Positions 16,632 through 24,566 of a DNA stretch of 64,000 bases are shown in pieces. Within the stretch, counting starts at the first letter, position 1; each line of letters starts with the position of its first letter. Source of the stretch: Nostoc sp. NIES-4103 (lineage in GTDB: Bacteria; Cyanobacteriota; Cyanobacteriia; Cyanobacteriales; Nostocaceae); assembly GCF_002368335.1 (NCBI RefSeq), contig NZ_AP018288.1:6644364-6708363 (forward strand), written 5' to 3'. The position numbers and the translations under genes were made by a program. Below the pieces are notes generated by a model that saw only the letters and a program-made list of their open reading frames with translations, was not told the DNA's origin and did no database searches.

Positions 16632-17921
16632 ATGGTTTCAACACCTGTGCTGCCGTTGGAAGCTGCTTCTCCAGCGCACATTTGCCCATTTGATCAAGCT
16701 TGTAGCTACCTAGAGGCAGCAGCTAAGGAATTAAGGTTAAATCAAGGAGTAGTAGAAATACTCAGCCAGCCGCGCAAAGTAGTAACAGTTTCTATTCCTG
16801 TAAAACTAGATAATGGTGAAGTGCGAGTTTTCGCTGGGCATCGAGTACAGCATTCCGATATTTTAGGCCCTTACAAAGGCGGAACTCGTTACCATCCAGC
16901 CGTAACACTGCGAGAAGTGTCAGCCTTAGCAATGCTAATGACTTGGAAATGTGCGTTGTTAGGTATTCCATACGGTGGTGGTAAGGGCGGTATTGCCATA
17001 GATCCAAAGCTTTATAGCGTTGGTGAATTAGAACGCATCACCCGTCGGTATACCAGCGAGTTGATTAAAGATATCGGCCCTTCCGTAGACATACCAGCAC
17101 CAGACGTGGGTACCTCTGCCCGTGAGATGGCTTGGATGATGGACACTTACTCAGTGAATGTTGGTCATGCTGTACCAGGCGTTGTCACTGGTAAGCCCCT
17201 TTCTGTTGGTGGTTCACTGGGACGGGAAATGGCAACCGGACGTGGCACAATGATTATTGTGCGTGAAGCGCTAGCAGACCAAGGAAAATCTTTGGTGGGA
17301 GTGCGAGTAGCTATCCAAGGTTTCGGTAATGTAGGAATGGCTGCGGCTGAATTATTACACGAAGCAGGAGCCAAAATCATAGCAGTCTCAAACAGTGCAG
17401 GTGGAATATATTCCGAAAATGGTCTGGATATTCCAGCATTGAAAGCCTACGTCGCTGCTAACCGTAAGAGTATTGCTGGTTTTCCCCAAACTGTATCAAT
17501 TAGCAATGCAGATTTATTGACTTTACCCTGCGATGTCTTAATACCAGCAGCTTTGGAGAATCAAATCACTCAAGAGAATGTCAATCAAGTACAAGCGCAG
17601 ATTGTCGCAGAAGCAGCAAATGGCCCAATTACCCTTGAAGCCAACCGAATCTTAGAGGCGCGGGGTGTGACAGTCTTACCAGACATTTTGGCCAATGCTG
17701 GCGGTGTTGTCGTGAGTTACCTAGAGTGGGTGCAAGGTCTTTCTTATCTATTTTGGGATGAAGAACGCGTCAACCGCGAAATGGAACACTTGATGGTACA
17801 AGCTTATCACCAAGTCACCAAACAATCGAAATTACGGCAAATTCCTCTGCGATTAGCAGCTTACACCTTGGGGGTAGGTAGGGTTGCCCAAGCGTTGACT
17901 GACAGAGGTCTTTATCCGTAA
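16632..17921 (+). CDS. gdhA: Glutamate dehydrogenase (Glu/Leu/Phe/Val family)
   Basis: This 429-aa enzyme interconverts glutamate with 2-oxoglutarate and ammonium using NAD(P)(H). Visible motifs are RVQHSDILGPYKGGTRYHP, the catalytic lysine loop GIPYGGGKGGIAIDP, the aspartate region DIPAPDVGTSAREMAWMMDTY, and the nucleotide-binding GFGNVGMAAAELLHEAG. The length suits the hexameric type. GAGGAG lies 9-10 nt before ATG. The upstream NtcA-like box suggests control by nitrogen status. In cyanobacteria this enzyme is secondary to GS-GOGAT. Confidence 0.93.
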   Translation: MVSTPVLPLEAASPAHICPFDQACSYLEAAAKELRLNQGVVEILSQPRKVVTVSIPVKLDNGEVRVFAGHRVQHSDILGPYKGGTRYHPAVTLREVSALAMLMTWKCALLGIPYGGGKGGIAIDPKLYSVGELERITRRYTSELIKDIGPSVDIPAPDVGTSAREMAWMMDTYSVNVGHAVPGVVTGKPLSVGGSLGREMATGRGTMIIVREALADQGKSLVGVRVAIQGFGNVGMAAAELLHEAGAKIIAVSNSAGGIYSENGLDIPALKAYVAANRKSIAGFPQTVSISNADLLTLPCDVLIPAALENQITQENVNQVQAQIVAEAANGPITLEANRILEARGVTVLPDILANAGGVVVSYLEWVQGLSYLFWDEERVNREMEHLMVQAYHQVTKQSKLRQIPLRLAAYTLGVGRVAQALTDRGLYP

Positions 17922-18043
17922 AAGGGACTGGGGACTAGGGACTGGGAATTTGTAACAAAATTTGGGAGGTGTCAGAGCAAATTCCATAATTTTTCTTTTG
18001 AAAACCTAGTTCCCAATCTCTAATCCCCAGTCCCCTTTACTCC
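17922..18043. terminator. Repeat-based hairpin between convergent gdhA and coxC
   Basis: Heptamer arrays GGGACTGGGGACTAGGGACT (about 17925-17947) and a partly complementary array with AATCCCCAGTCCCC (about 18007-18037) flank a 60-bp spacer between two converging genes. They can pair, so transcripts from both sides would carry a hairpin. Bidirectional termination is an inference; there is no long T run. Confidence 0.4.
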
Positions 18044-18658
18044 TTATTGCCAAATATAGATAAGGATAAACAAAACAATCCAAATGACATCGACAAAGTG
18101 CCAGAACAAAGAAGTGGCATTGACTCCAAAGTGACCTGTCTCGTAATTGCCAGGTATGAACGATCGCACTAAAATAATCAACTGCAACAGAATCCCGGTA
18201 AAAACGTGCAAACCGTGGAAACCTGTTAATAGATAAAACATACCTCCAAAGGTGCCAGCCGTAAACCCAAAAGCTAGGTGACTCCATTCAATAGCCTGTC
18301 CCAGCAAAAAGTAGCTTCCCATAGCCATCGTTGCTAAGAGAAATAGGCGAAATCCCCACAAGTTATGACGTTGTAGCGCCCGTTCCGCCAAGTAAATCAC
18401 AAAGCTACTAGCAACGAGAATTACTGTGTTGATTGCAGGTTCTTTAATTTCTAATCCTTCAACACCAGCTGGTAGCCAGTTAGGAGTAGTTGTTTTATAG
18501 ATAATGTATCCTGCAAAAAAACTCAGGAAAATCACACTTTCAGACAGAAGGAACACAATGAAGCCAAACATCTTACTGCCTTCTTCATCGTGACCATGTT
18601 CGCCGCCTGTCTCATGCAGATGTTGCTGCAATTCATCTGAAACAATATAACTGTCCAT
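18044..18658 (-). CDS. coxC: Haem-copper oxidase subunit III
   Basis: This 204-aa protein has five hydrophobic segments and the subunit III signature TGFHGLHVFTGILLQ (about residues 146-160), followed by HFGVNATSLFWHFVDVIWI near the end. It supports the catalytic subunit of the terminal oxidase. The N-terminus is His-rich and acidic (LHETGGEHGHDEEG). Its start lies 255 bp from the coxA stop codon, with a MITE-like element (18731-18877) inserted in that gap, so the operon is less compact here than the family norm. Confidence 0.94.
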   Translation of the reverse strand: MDSYIVSDELQQHLHETGGEHGHDEEGSKMFGFIVFLLSESVIFLSFFAGYIIYKTTTPNWLPAGVEGLEIKEPAINTVILVASSFVIYLAERALQRHNLWGFRLFLLATMAMGSYFLLGQAIEWSHLAFGFTAGTFGGMFYLLTGFHGLHVFTGILLQLIILVRSFIPGNYETGHFGVNATSLFWHFVDVIWIVLFILIYIWQ

Positions 18659-18730
18659 TGGTAGAAATATCCTTGAATGAGGGGGATGAAGGGGATGAGG
18701 GGGATGAGGGGGATGAGGAAGAGTAATTAC

Positions 18731-18877
18731 AACGTGAGTTCGACAGGTGCTGTTTTGACCTCTCCCCCGGCCCCTCTCCTACAAGGAGAGGGGAGTAAAA
18801 CCGTGATTTGTTTGTTCCTCCTCCCTCTCCTCAAAGGAGAGGGAGGCCGGGAGGGAGAGGTTCATCGAACTCACGTT
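18731..18877. mobile_element. MITE-like element inside the cox operon
   Basis: Perfect 13-bp terminal inverted repeats AACGTGAGTTCGA (18731-18743) and TCGAACTCACGTT (18865-18877) bound a 147-bp palindromic segment with inner CCTCTCC/GGAGAGG stems. The direct repeat AATTAC flanks both ends (18725-18730 and 18878-18883), as expected for a 6-bp target duplication. It has no coding capacity. It lies in the untranslated gap between coxA and coxC, so the transcript would contain a strong hairpin. Confidence 0.75.
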
Positions 18878-18913
18878 AATTACAGAAAAACTTTTTTATC
18901 TCCCTCTACTTTC

Positions 18914-19669
18914 TCATCTGTCAAGTGCTATTTCTGAATGCAACTTGCTATCAACTTCTGCTGTTAACGGTTCAGATTTGCCGTAACCGTAAGGTTCAGA
19001 AATGACGATGGGAATTTCTTCAAAATTTTCTACTGGGGGTGGTGAAGAAACCAACCACTCTAAGCCAATGGCCCGCCAAGGATTGTCTGGTGCTTTTTCA
19101 CCTTGCATCCAAGAAATCACCATATTGAAAATGAAAGGCAAAGTGGACATTCCTAATAGGAATCCGCCGAGGCTAGCAATAATATTCCAGAATTCATACT
19201 CTGGGGCGTAAGAAGCAACTCGCCGTAACATCCCTTGTAATCCTAATGGGTGCATCGGTAAAAAGTTGAGATTAGTACCGATGAAGGCTAACCAAAAGTG
19301 CAATTTACCCCAACCTTCGTAATACATACGTCCAGTCATTTTGGGGAACCAGTGATAGATGGCAGCATATAAGCCCATGGTCACGGTACCGTAAAGGACG
19401 TAGTGGAAGTGCCCTACTACAAAGTAAGTATTGTTAACGTGGACATCAACCGGCACAGAGGAAAGCATAATGCCTGTGATACCGGCAAACACAAACATCA
19501 CTAATGCACCCAAGGCAAACAGCATCGGCGTATTCAACCGCAGCTTACCGCCCCAGATGGTTGCTACCCAAGCAAACACCTTAATGCCAGTGGGTACAGA
19601 CACAAACATCGTAGTCAACATGAATATCAACCGCATCCAGCCAGGAGTACCGCTGACATACATATGGTG
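18914..19669 (-). CDS. coxA: coxA 3' segment (C-terminal part of subunit I), separated by DNA element
   Basis: This segment encodes 251 residues of haem-copper oxidase subunit I after the element, starting at the repeat with HHMYVSGTPGWMRL. It holds the haem ligands in VVGHFHYVLYGTV and the K-channel and C-terminal helices; the end is EIALDR. A standalone ATG exists at 19663 but it is the internal Met of the HHMYV motif, not a true start. The segment joins the 5' segment in frame if 19670-21951 (or 19662-21943) is removed. Without excision it cannot make a working protein. Confidence 0.93.
   Translation of the reverse strand, partial: HHMYVSGTPGWMRLIFMLTTMFVSVPTGIKVFAWVATIWGGKLRLNTPMLFALGALVMFVFAGITGIMLSSVPVDVHVNNTYFVVGHFHYVLYGTVTMGLYAAIYHWFPKMTGRMYYEGWGKLHFWLAFIGTNLNFLPMHPLGLQGMLRRVASYAPEYEFWNIIASLGGFLLGMSTLPFIFNMVISWMQGEKAPDNPWRAIGLEWLVSSPPPVENFEEIPIVISEPYGYGKSEPLTAEVDSKLHSEIALDR
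19662..19669. repeat. Left 8-bp recombination repeat of the coxA element
   Basis: ATATGGTG (CACCATAT in coxA sense). Sequence identity with the right copy stops exactly at 8 bp. The repeat codes for His-His and the first two bases of the following codon. Confidence 0.85.
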
Positions 19670-19779
19670 AAACTCAGCAATAGTATGATGAGTAAATGCA
19701 CTTTTGTGTTATCTGAGAGACATTGCTCATTTTGGACAATGTGCATGTTGAACGCTCAAAGTAAGCAAAATTTAAGAAA

Positions 19780-21204
19780 ATGTCAACAACTGAATTACAT
19801 CAGAACAAAAGCGAATTATTCGCAGATTTTGAACCTCCAGCTACAACCGACGGGAGTTACATGGGTATTGCACATCAAAAACGAGCGATCGCTAGTTATC
19901 TAAGTGATAAATTTGATGATGAGTTGCAAAATGCTAAAGCGCGTCTCAAGTCCGCTAAAGTCAAGGTAGGCTTATGTTGTGATAAAGGAAGCATCCAGCT
20001 ACAGGCGACTTTACCAATCAAGCCAGGTGATAGCGATACTAAAGGTACGGGAACTAAACAGTACAAAATATCTTTGAATATTCCCGCTAATCTGGATGGA
20101 CTCAAAACTGCGGAAGAGGAAGCTTATGAACTTGGTAAATTAATAGCTCGTAAACAGTTTACATGGACAGATAAATATTTAGGTAAACAAGCTTCAATAC
20201 CCAAACAAGTTTTAACTATTAAAACAGCTTTAGAAACTTTTGAACAAGAGTATTTTAAAACTAGAAAAAGAACAATAAAAAGTGAACATACCTATCATCA
20301 GTATGAATCACGCATTAAGCAGCATATCAATTTAGATTGTCCTATTACATCAGATGCTTTAAAAGCACAAATTTCCAAATGTTCTAGTGAATCACAAAGA
20401 TGGCAATTATTTAAAATCCTTAATGTCTTGGCTGGCTGTTTTAATATTGACATTGATTTATCAATATTTAAAAAACAACCATTACCGAAAGCCAGAAACA
20501 TTCCTAGCGATGCAGACATTATTAAATACTTTTATGAATATGAAAAATACGCTTATGCAACACCTAGTAGACGTAGAAGTGGTTTTGAAAATAATTGGCT
20601 CTTTTGGAGATGGATGTATGGCATGATTGCAACTTATGGGTTAAGACCGAGAGAAATTATTTTAGAACCAGATATAGATTGGTGGTTAAATCCAGACAAT
20701 AAGGATCATACTTGGAAAGTTAGCGAAAAATGTAAGACAGGAGCTAGAGAAACTTTACCTTTATATCCTGAATGGGTTGATTTATTTGATTTAAAAAATC
20801 AACTATGTATAGAAATGTTGGCAGAAAAAATCTCAAAATTTACATCATTTAAAGATTGTAGCTATGTAGTACAACATAATGCCTCATGGTTTGATGACAA
20901 AGTGCAAATACCATTCAATCCCTACGACTTACGACACGCTTGGGCTATTCGGGCGCATTTAATGGGAATACCAATTAAAGCAGCAGCTGATAACTTAGGG
21001 CATTCTGTAGAAATGCATACCAAGGTTTATCAAAAATATTTTGGGCTAGATAATCGCAAAAAGGCTATTAATGAAGCACTGAGTAAAAAGTCTGATTTAG
21101 AAACGCTAAGGGAAGAAAACCAAAGATTGAAATTAGAGATAAAATTGCTACAATTAGAGAATGAAACATTAAGAAAATCACTTTGTAGCAATCATAAAAT
21201 ATAG
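19780..21204 (+). CDS. XisA/XisC-like tyrosine site-specific recombinase
   Basis: The protein has 474 aa, close to XisA and XisC of Anabaena. The catalytic region is C-terminal: Arg I in ATYGLRPREI (about residue 289), NPYDLRHAWAIRAHLMG (about 379-395) with Tyr where most integrases have His, followed by Arg, then NLGHSVEMHTKVYQKYFG with the likely nucleophile Tyr. This R-Y-R-Y type tetrad is reported for the Xis family. An N-terminal SAM-like region (about 140-220) and a C-terminal coiled coil (ETLREENQRLKLEIKLLQLE) are visible. It is AT-rich and lies inside the coxA element, which it most likely excises. ATG at 19780. Confidence 0.9.
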   Translation: MSTTELHQNKSELFADFEPPATTDGSYMGIAHQKRAIASYLSDKFDDELQNAKARLKSAKVKVGLCCDKGSIQLQATLPIKPGDSDTKGTGTKQYKISLNIPANLDGLKTAEEEAYELGKLIARKQFTWTDKYLGKQASIPKQVLTIKTALETFEQEYFKTRKRTIKSEHTYHQYESRIKQHINLDCPITSDALKAQISKCSSESQRWQLFKILNVLAGCFNIDIDLSIFKKQPLPKARNIPSDADIIKYFYEYEKYAYATPSRRRSGFENNWLFWRWMYGMIATYGLRPREIILEPDIDWWLNPDNKDHTWKVSEKCKTGARETLPLYPEWVDLFDLKNQLCIEMLAEKISKFTSFKDCSYVVQHNASWFDDKVQIPFNPYDLRHAWAIRAHLMGIPIKAAADNLGHSVEMHTKVYQKYFGLDNRKKAINEALSKKSDLETLREENQRLKLEIKLLQLENETLRKSLCSNHKI

Positions 21205-21291
21205 TAGTTAAATTTTTAAAATTTATTTGTTTAACCTATCATGCATTTAACTTGCAATAACAGTATTACCTTTGTTTTCCCGTGTTTGGAT

Positions 21292-21504
21292 TTAATCAAT
21301 AATATCCATTCTTCCTTCAACTAGATTGTACTCATCCTCCCGAAGCCAGAGATATGCTTCTTCATAATTATCAAAATTTGATTCTGAAGCTTTGCCTTTT
21401 TGAGGATCGTAAAGTTGTATTTGTCCATTCTCATAACCTCGAAGTATTAATACATAGTTAGCATATACATCTATCCAAACTTCAATCCACTTTATTAACA
21501 ACAT
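21292..21504 (-). CDS. Small hypothetical protein inside the coxA element
   Basis: A 70-aa frame encodes MLLIKWIEVWIDVYANYVLI, then a segment with YDPQKGKASESNFDNYEEAYLW, and the acidic end DEYNLVEGRMDIID. The pattern of alternating strands and the motif EAYLWLREDEYN look like a real small cyanobacterial protein rather than a chance frame. It is not XisF-, XisH- or XisI-like as far as I can tell. A role in excision is possible only because of its position. Confidence 0.55.
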   Translation of the reverse strand: MLLIKWIEVWIDVYANYVLILRGYENGQIQLYDPQKGKASESNFDNYEEAYLWLREDEYNLVEGRMDIID

Positions 21505-21943
21505 CTCTTAAACTTTCATTTCTCTCTCTGTGTACTCTGCGTCTCTGTGGTTCGTTATTGTGTAACTATTGCGTAAGTCTAGATATATCTTCCCTTTGTT
21601 CTTTATGCAGTGTGTTTACTTTGAAATAATTATGGCACGGATTAAACCTCTAACATAAATCTTTTTTGTCTCACGCAGAGACGCAGAGGCGCAGAGAATA
21701 AAGTGATTTAAACTAAACTTTATTGTTTTTCACCAAGGCATGGATTTTTATTTTATAAGCAAAAACTAAGCATTACAAAGTGTTGCTAGTATTACAAAAC
21801 TGTTTCACGAGATTCTGGCGATGCTCATATATCCGTGGAAATTTAAAACTTTAAATAGAGAAAAATAATCCAAATTTAAGTAATGTAGTAAAGTTGCACC
21901 TGAAACAGCTTAATTATCAACTTTTGAAACTACTAACAAATTT
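21505..21943. other. Noncoding part of the coxA element
   Basis: This 439-bp stretch contains two degenerate copies of the CTCTGCGTCTCTGTGGTTCG-like dispersed sequence and AT-rich DNA, with no gene. The frame of the coxA 5' segment runs 11 codons past the repeat into it before stopping at 21910. Confidence 0.5.
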
Positions 21944-22887
21944 ATATGGTGTACCCAAACAATAGCGCTAACTACGGCAATTAAGAGGGATGAAATCGCA
22001 ACTACTTTGTAGCCGAATAGAGGCTTACGTGAATAAACTGGGAAGATTTCTGAAAAGATGCCGAAGACGGGCAAAATAATCACGTAAACGGCAGGGTGGG
22101 AGTAGAACCAGAAGTAATGCTGGAACATTACAGGATTTCCTCCGTTAGCTGGGTTAAAAAAGCCAGTCCCAACGGTGAGATCCAGTAGTAGCATCACTGC
22201 ACCAGCAGTCAATGCAGGTAGTCCGAATAGTTGGATAATCTGGGCGCTAAATACTGCCCAGACAAATAGGGGCATCCGGAAGAAAGTCATACCTGGCGCC
22301 CGCATCTTCACAATTGTGGTGACAAAGTTAACTGCCCCCATAATCGAAGACACCCCAGATATTGCCACCGCCAACAGCCAGATTACTTGTCCATTGATTA
22401 AGTTACCTGTAGGATTCTGGAGACTCACAGGTGGATAAGACCACCAACCGGCTTGGGCTGGGCCACCAGGAACAAAGAAGCTACCCATTAAAAGAATCCC
22501 AACTACAGGCACCATCCAAAAGGCGACGGCGTTGAGGCGAGGAAATGCCATATCTCGCGCCCCAATCATCAGGGGTACTAGATAGTTAGCAAAACCAACC
22601 AGCGAGGGAAATGTCCACAAAAACAGCATCACAGTGCCGTGCATGGTGAACATGCCGTTATAAACGGTGCGATCTACTAAATCTGCTTCGGGTGTAATCA
22701 GTTCTCCCCGCAGCACCATCGCAAAGATACCGCCGACTAGAAAGAAGAGGAATGAAGTAACAAGGTACTGGATACCTATGACCTTGTGGTCAGTGCTAAA
22801 GCTGAAGTATCGCTTCCAGTCACCTGGGGATTCGTGGTGAGGCTTTTCAGTCGGGAGACTGAGGCCTTCAATAGGGATATTTGTCAT
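21910..22887 (-). CDS. coxA: coxA 5' segment (N-terminal part of subunit I), interrupted
   Basis: I chose ATG 22887 because AGGAAA lies upstream; an upstream TTG at 22905 overlaps the ribosome binding site. It encodes the first 312 residues of subunit I up to VWV just before the repeat (21951), then the CuB histidine pair and an alien tail INLLVVSKVDN supplied by the element. Haem ligand region MHGTVMLFLW is present. The active site motif reads FYSHPAVYVIILP, the YSHP form of A2-type oxidases, in place of GHPEVY. With the 3' segment it forms 563 aa, a normal length. Confidence 0.93.
   Translation of the reverse strand: MTNIPIEGLSLPTEKPHHESPGDWKRYFSFSTDHKVIGIQYLVTSFLFFLVGGIFAMVLRGELITPEADLVDRTVYNGMFTMHGTVMLFLWTFPSLVGFANYLVPLMIGARDMAFPRLNAVAFWMVPVVGILLMGSFFVPGGPAQAGWWSYPPVSLQNPTGNLINGQVIWLLAVAISGVSSIMGAVNFVTTIVKMRAPGMTFFRMPLFVWAVFSAQIIQLFGLPALTAGAVMLLLDLTVGTGFFNPANGGNPVMFQHYFWFYSHPAVYVIILPVFGIFSEIFPVYSRKPLFGYKVVAISSLLIAVVSAIVWVHHINLLVVSKVDN
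21944..21951. repeat. Right 8-bp recombination repeat of the coxA element
   Basis: ATATGGTG (CACCATAT in coxA sense) at the end of the coxA 5' segment; the second copy is at 19662-19669, 2,282 bp away. Both copies read the same codons, so recombination is in frame. Confidence 0.85.
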
Positions 22888-22901
22888 TGGTGAGTTTCCT
22901 T

Positions 22902-23828
22902 TCAACCTGGGTAATTAACCAAAGGAGATGGTGCAGGTGCAACTGTCGCCCAACCAGTTTTGACTGATTGGCTGGATGCTTGGGCATACTCAGAAGCTGC
23001 TTGGTTGTTGGCTGGTGATGGTTTATGGGTTGCAGCTTGGGCTAGCCATTGGTGGTATTGTTCGGGAGATTCCACTACTACATTGGCTTGCATGGTTGCA
23101 AAGTATGTGCCGCTGTATTGAGAGTCGGTGAGGCGATATTCACCAGTGCGGATAGGAGTGAATTCAAAGTCAATGGTGTGGTTGGGGATGATGTCTTGTT
23201 TGAGACGGAATGCAGGAATATAAAAGCCGTGCAAAACGTCTTCTGATTGCAAGGCTAAACGCACCCGGCGATCGCTAGGCAAATGCAATTCAGTACTGGT
23301 AACATTTCTCTCTGGATAGTGGAATACCCAAGCCCATTGTTTAGCTAATACGTCTATCTTTTCTACAGGTTCAGCTAAGGCATCCACAGGTGCGTCTTTT
23401 GTTGCTGCATAAGCCGATTCCATTCCCATCGGATTATGTAGGTGAACTAGCTGCGCTGGGCCTTGAATTGCCATTTGTTCATAAACTTGAGAACTGTAAC
23501 CTGCAATCCAAAGCACTAGCAGAACAGGGATGGCTGTCCAAACAACTTCTAAGGTGATATTACCTTCAATTGCTGGGCCGTCGCTGAAGTCATCTTTTTT
23601 CGCCCGATGGAAAATAATCGAATACACCAGAGTGCTAGTTACTCCTAAAAATATGAATGCACCCAGTGTCACCAAGAAGCTAATCAAATCGTCAATCAGG
23701 TGCGATTCGGCTGCTGCTTGTGGGGGAAGCCAAGAATAAGCTTGCTTACCTATCCAGAGACTCGTGAGAGTCACTGCGATCGCACCCGTCAGCAGGGTCA
23801 ATATATTTAATATCTTGCGGATGTTCAT
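22902..23828 (-). CDS. coxB: Haem-copper oxidase subunit II lacking CuA ligands (quinol oxidase type)
   Basis: The protein starts at ATG 23828 (MNIRKILN) and has 308 aa; a longer frame upstream only reads heptamer repeats. Two N-terminal membrane helices (about residues 8-28 and 48-70) precede the cupredoxin domain. The first CuA histidine is kept (EDVLHGFYIP), but the region that should read CxExCGxxHxxM is DSQYSGTYFATM, so both cysteines and the second histidine are missing. Subunits of this kind occur in ARTO-type cyanobacterial oxidases, thought to use quinol. The gene lies 14 nt upstream of coxA. Confidence 0.92.
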   Translation of the reverse strand: MNIRKILNILTLLTGAIAVTLTSLWIGKQAYSWLPPQAAAESHLIDDLISFLVTLGAFIFLGVTSTLVYSIIFHRAKKDDFSDGPAIEGNITLEVVWTAIPVLLVLWIAGYSSQVYEQMAIQGPAQLVHLHNPMGMESAYAATKDAPVDALAEPVEKIDVLAKQWAWVFHYPERNVTSTELHLPSDRRVRLALQSEDVLHGFYIPAFRLKQDIIPNHTIDFEFTPIRTGEYRLTDSQYSGTYFATMQANVVVESPEQYHQWLAQAATHKPSPANNQAASEYAQASSQSVKTGWATVAPAPSPLVNYPG

Positions 23829-23950
23829 AGTTAACGGGAATTGGGAATTGGGAATTGGGAATTGGGAATGCGGAATTGGGAATGGGGAATTGGGCATGGG
23901 GCATTGGGCATTAGACAAAGGACAAATGACTAATGACAAATGACCAATGA
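23829..23950. repeat. Heptamer tandem repeat array upstream of coxB
   Basis: Repeated GGGAATT/GGGCATT units followed by ACAAATGACTAATGACA units fill the 135-bp gap between the DUF2231 gene and coxB. They sit within the operon, close to the coxB start codon. No gene is encoded. Confidence 0.8.
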
Positions 23951-23963
23951 CAACTGACAAATC

Positions 23964-24566
23964 CTACTTAAGAACTGTGTTCAGGTCTTTGCCTAATCGC
24001 AACAAATTATCTGCTGTGTTATGCACGCCAAATTCGGCAGCCATTTGCGCTCCTAGGGTGCCGTGGAGGTACATAATGAACATGACTACTAAACCTGTGA
24101 GTAGATAACTCCAATGCACTTGTCTATCTGCATCTTCACTCCACACAAAGCGCTGCCATCCTCTCCAGATTGTCATAATCAGAATCAGCGCTAATAAAAA
24201 TACGCCACCAACGCCATGCCAAAGCATGGTTTCCATTGCTTGCAATCCCCAGGCGCTTTTGACATCGGTTGGTGGAGTTGCCAGCAGCATTTCATAAAAG
24301 CCTGCTGCGACGGTGAAAAAAGTGATGATGCTGGAAGCTAGCATGTTGTACCAACCAACATCAAAAAAGTTGGCACGTTCAACAGAAATCGCTAAAAATT
24401 TGAAGACCCATTTTTGGAAGGGAAACAGCACACCAACGATATCAAAGGTAATGCCAATGATGAACAAACCTAGAGTCAGATGTACCAAGTTGGGATGAAT
24501 GGGAATGGTATAAGGTAGCCCATTTGCACCCAAATCGCTCAATTGATTAATCAGTTCAGAGTTCAT
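23964..24566 (-). CDS. DUF2231 membrane protein, second copy
   Basis: This 200-aa protein starts at ATG 24566, with AAGGAAGGA upstream and an ATGA overlap with the preceding gene. It has four membrane segments, and the DUF2231 signature IPIHPNLVHLTLGLFIIGITFDIVG with a His pair near residues 23-28. Further histidines sit in MLWHGVGGVFLL and MYLHGTLGAQ. Gene position before coxBAC suggests a job in the oxidase complex, for example haem or quinone handling, but this is inferred. Confidence 0.85.
   Translation of the reverse strand: MNSELINQLSDLGANGLPYTIPIHPNLVHLTLGLFIIGITFDIVGVLFPFQKWVFKFLAISVERANFFDVGWYNMLASSIITFFTVAAGFYEMLLATPPTDVKSAWGLQAMETMLWHGVGGVFLLALILIMTIWRGWQRFVWSEDADRQVHWSYLLTGLVVMFIMYLHGTLGAQMAAEFGVHNTADNLLRLGKDLNTVLK

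Larger units (their letters stand above)
19662..21951. mobile_element. coxA interruption element with tyrosine recombinase (developmental excision type)
   Basis: The element is bounded by direct repeats ATATGGTG on the plus strand (CACCATAT in coxA sense) at 19662-19669 and 21944-21951. Recombination between them removes 2,282 bp and leaves one repeat copy, rejoining GTTTGGGTA-CACCATAT-GTATGTC, which encodes VWVHHMYV, a conserved coxA sequence. It carries a 474-aa recombinase gene on the plus strand (opposite to coxA) and a 70-aa gene on the minus strand. Heterocystous cyanobacteria have similar elements in nifD (XisA), fdxN and hupL (XisC) that leave the chromosome when heterocysts form. The cox operon type fits that model. 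Timing of excision is inferred. Confidence 0.9.

Noticed and set aside
18914..22887. coxA break as a frameshift or decayed pseudogene
   Set aside because: Both segments are intact in sequence, flanked by identical 8-bp repeats, and join exactly in frame; the gap holds an intact recombinase.
23829..23950. Repeat arrays as a possible CRISPR
   Set aside because: Units are 7 bp and contiguous without spacers; no cas genes in the window.
23829..23960. N-terminal extension of CoxB by 44 residues
   Set aside because: The extension reads repeat DNA (PNSQFPIP units); the ATG at 23828 starts a normal CoxB.
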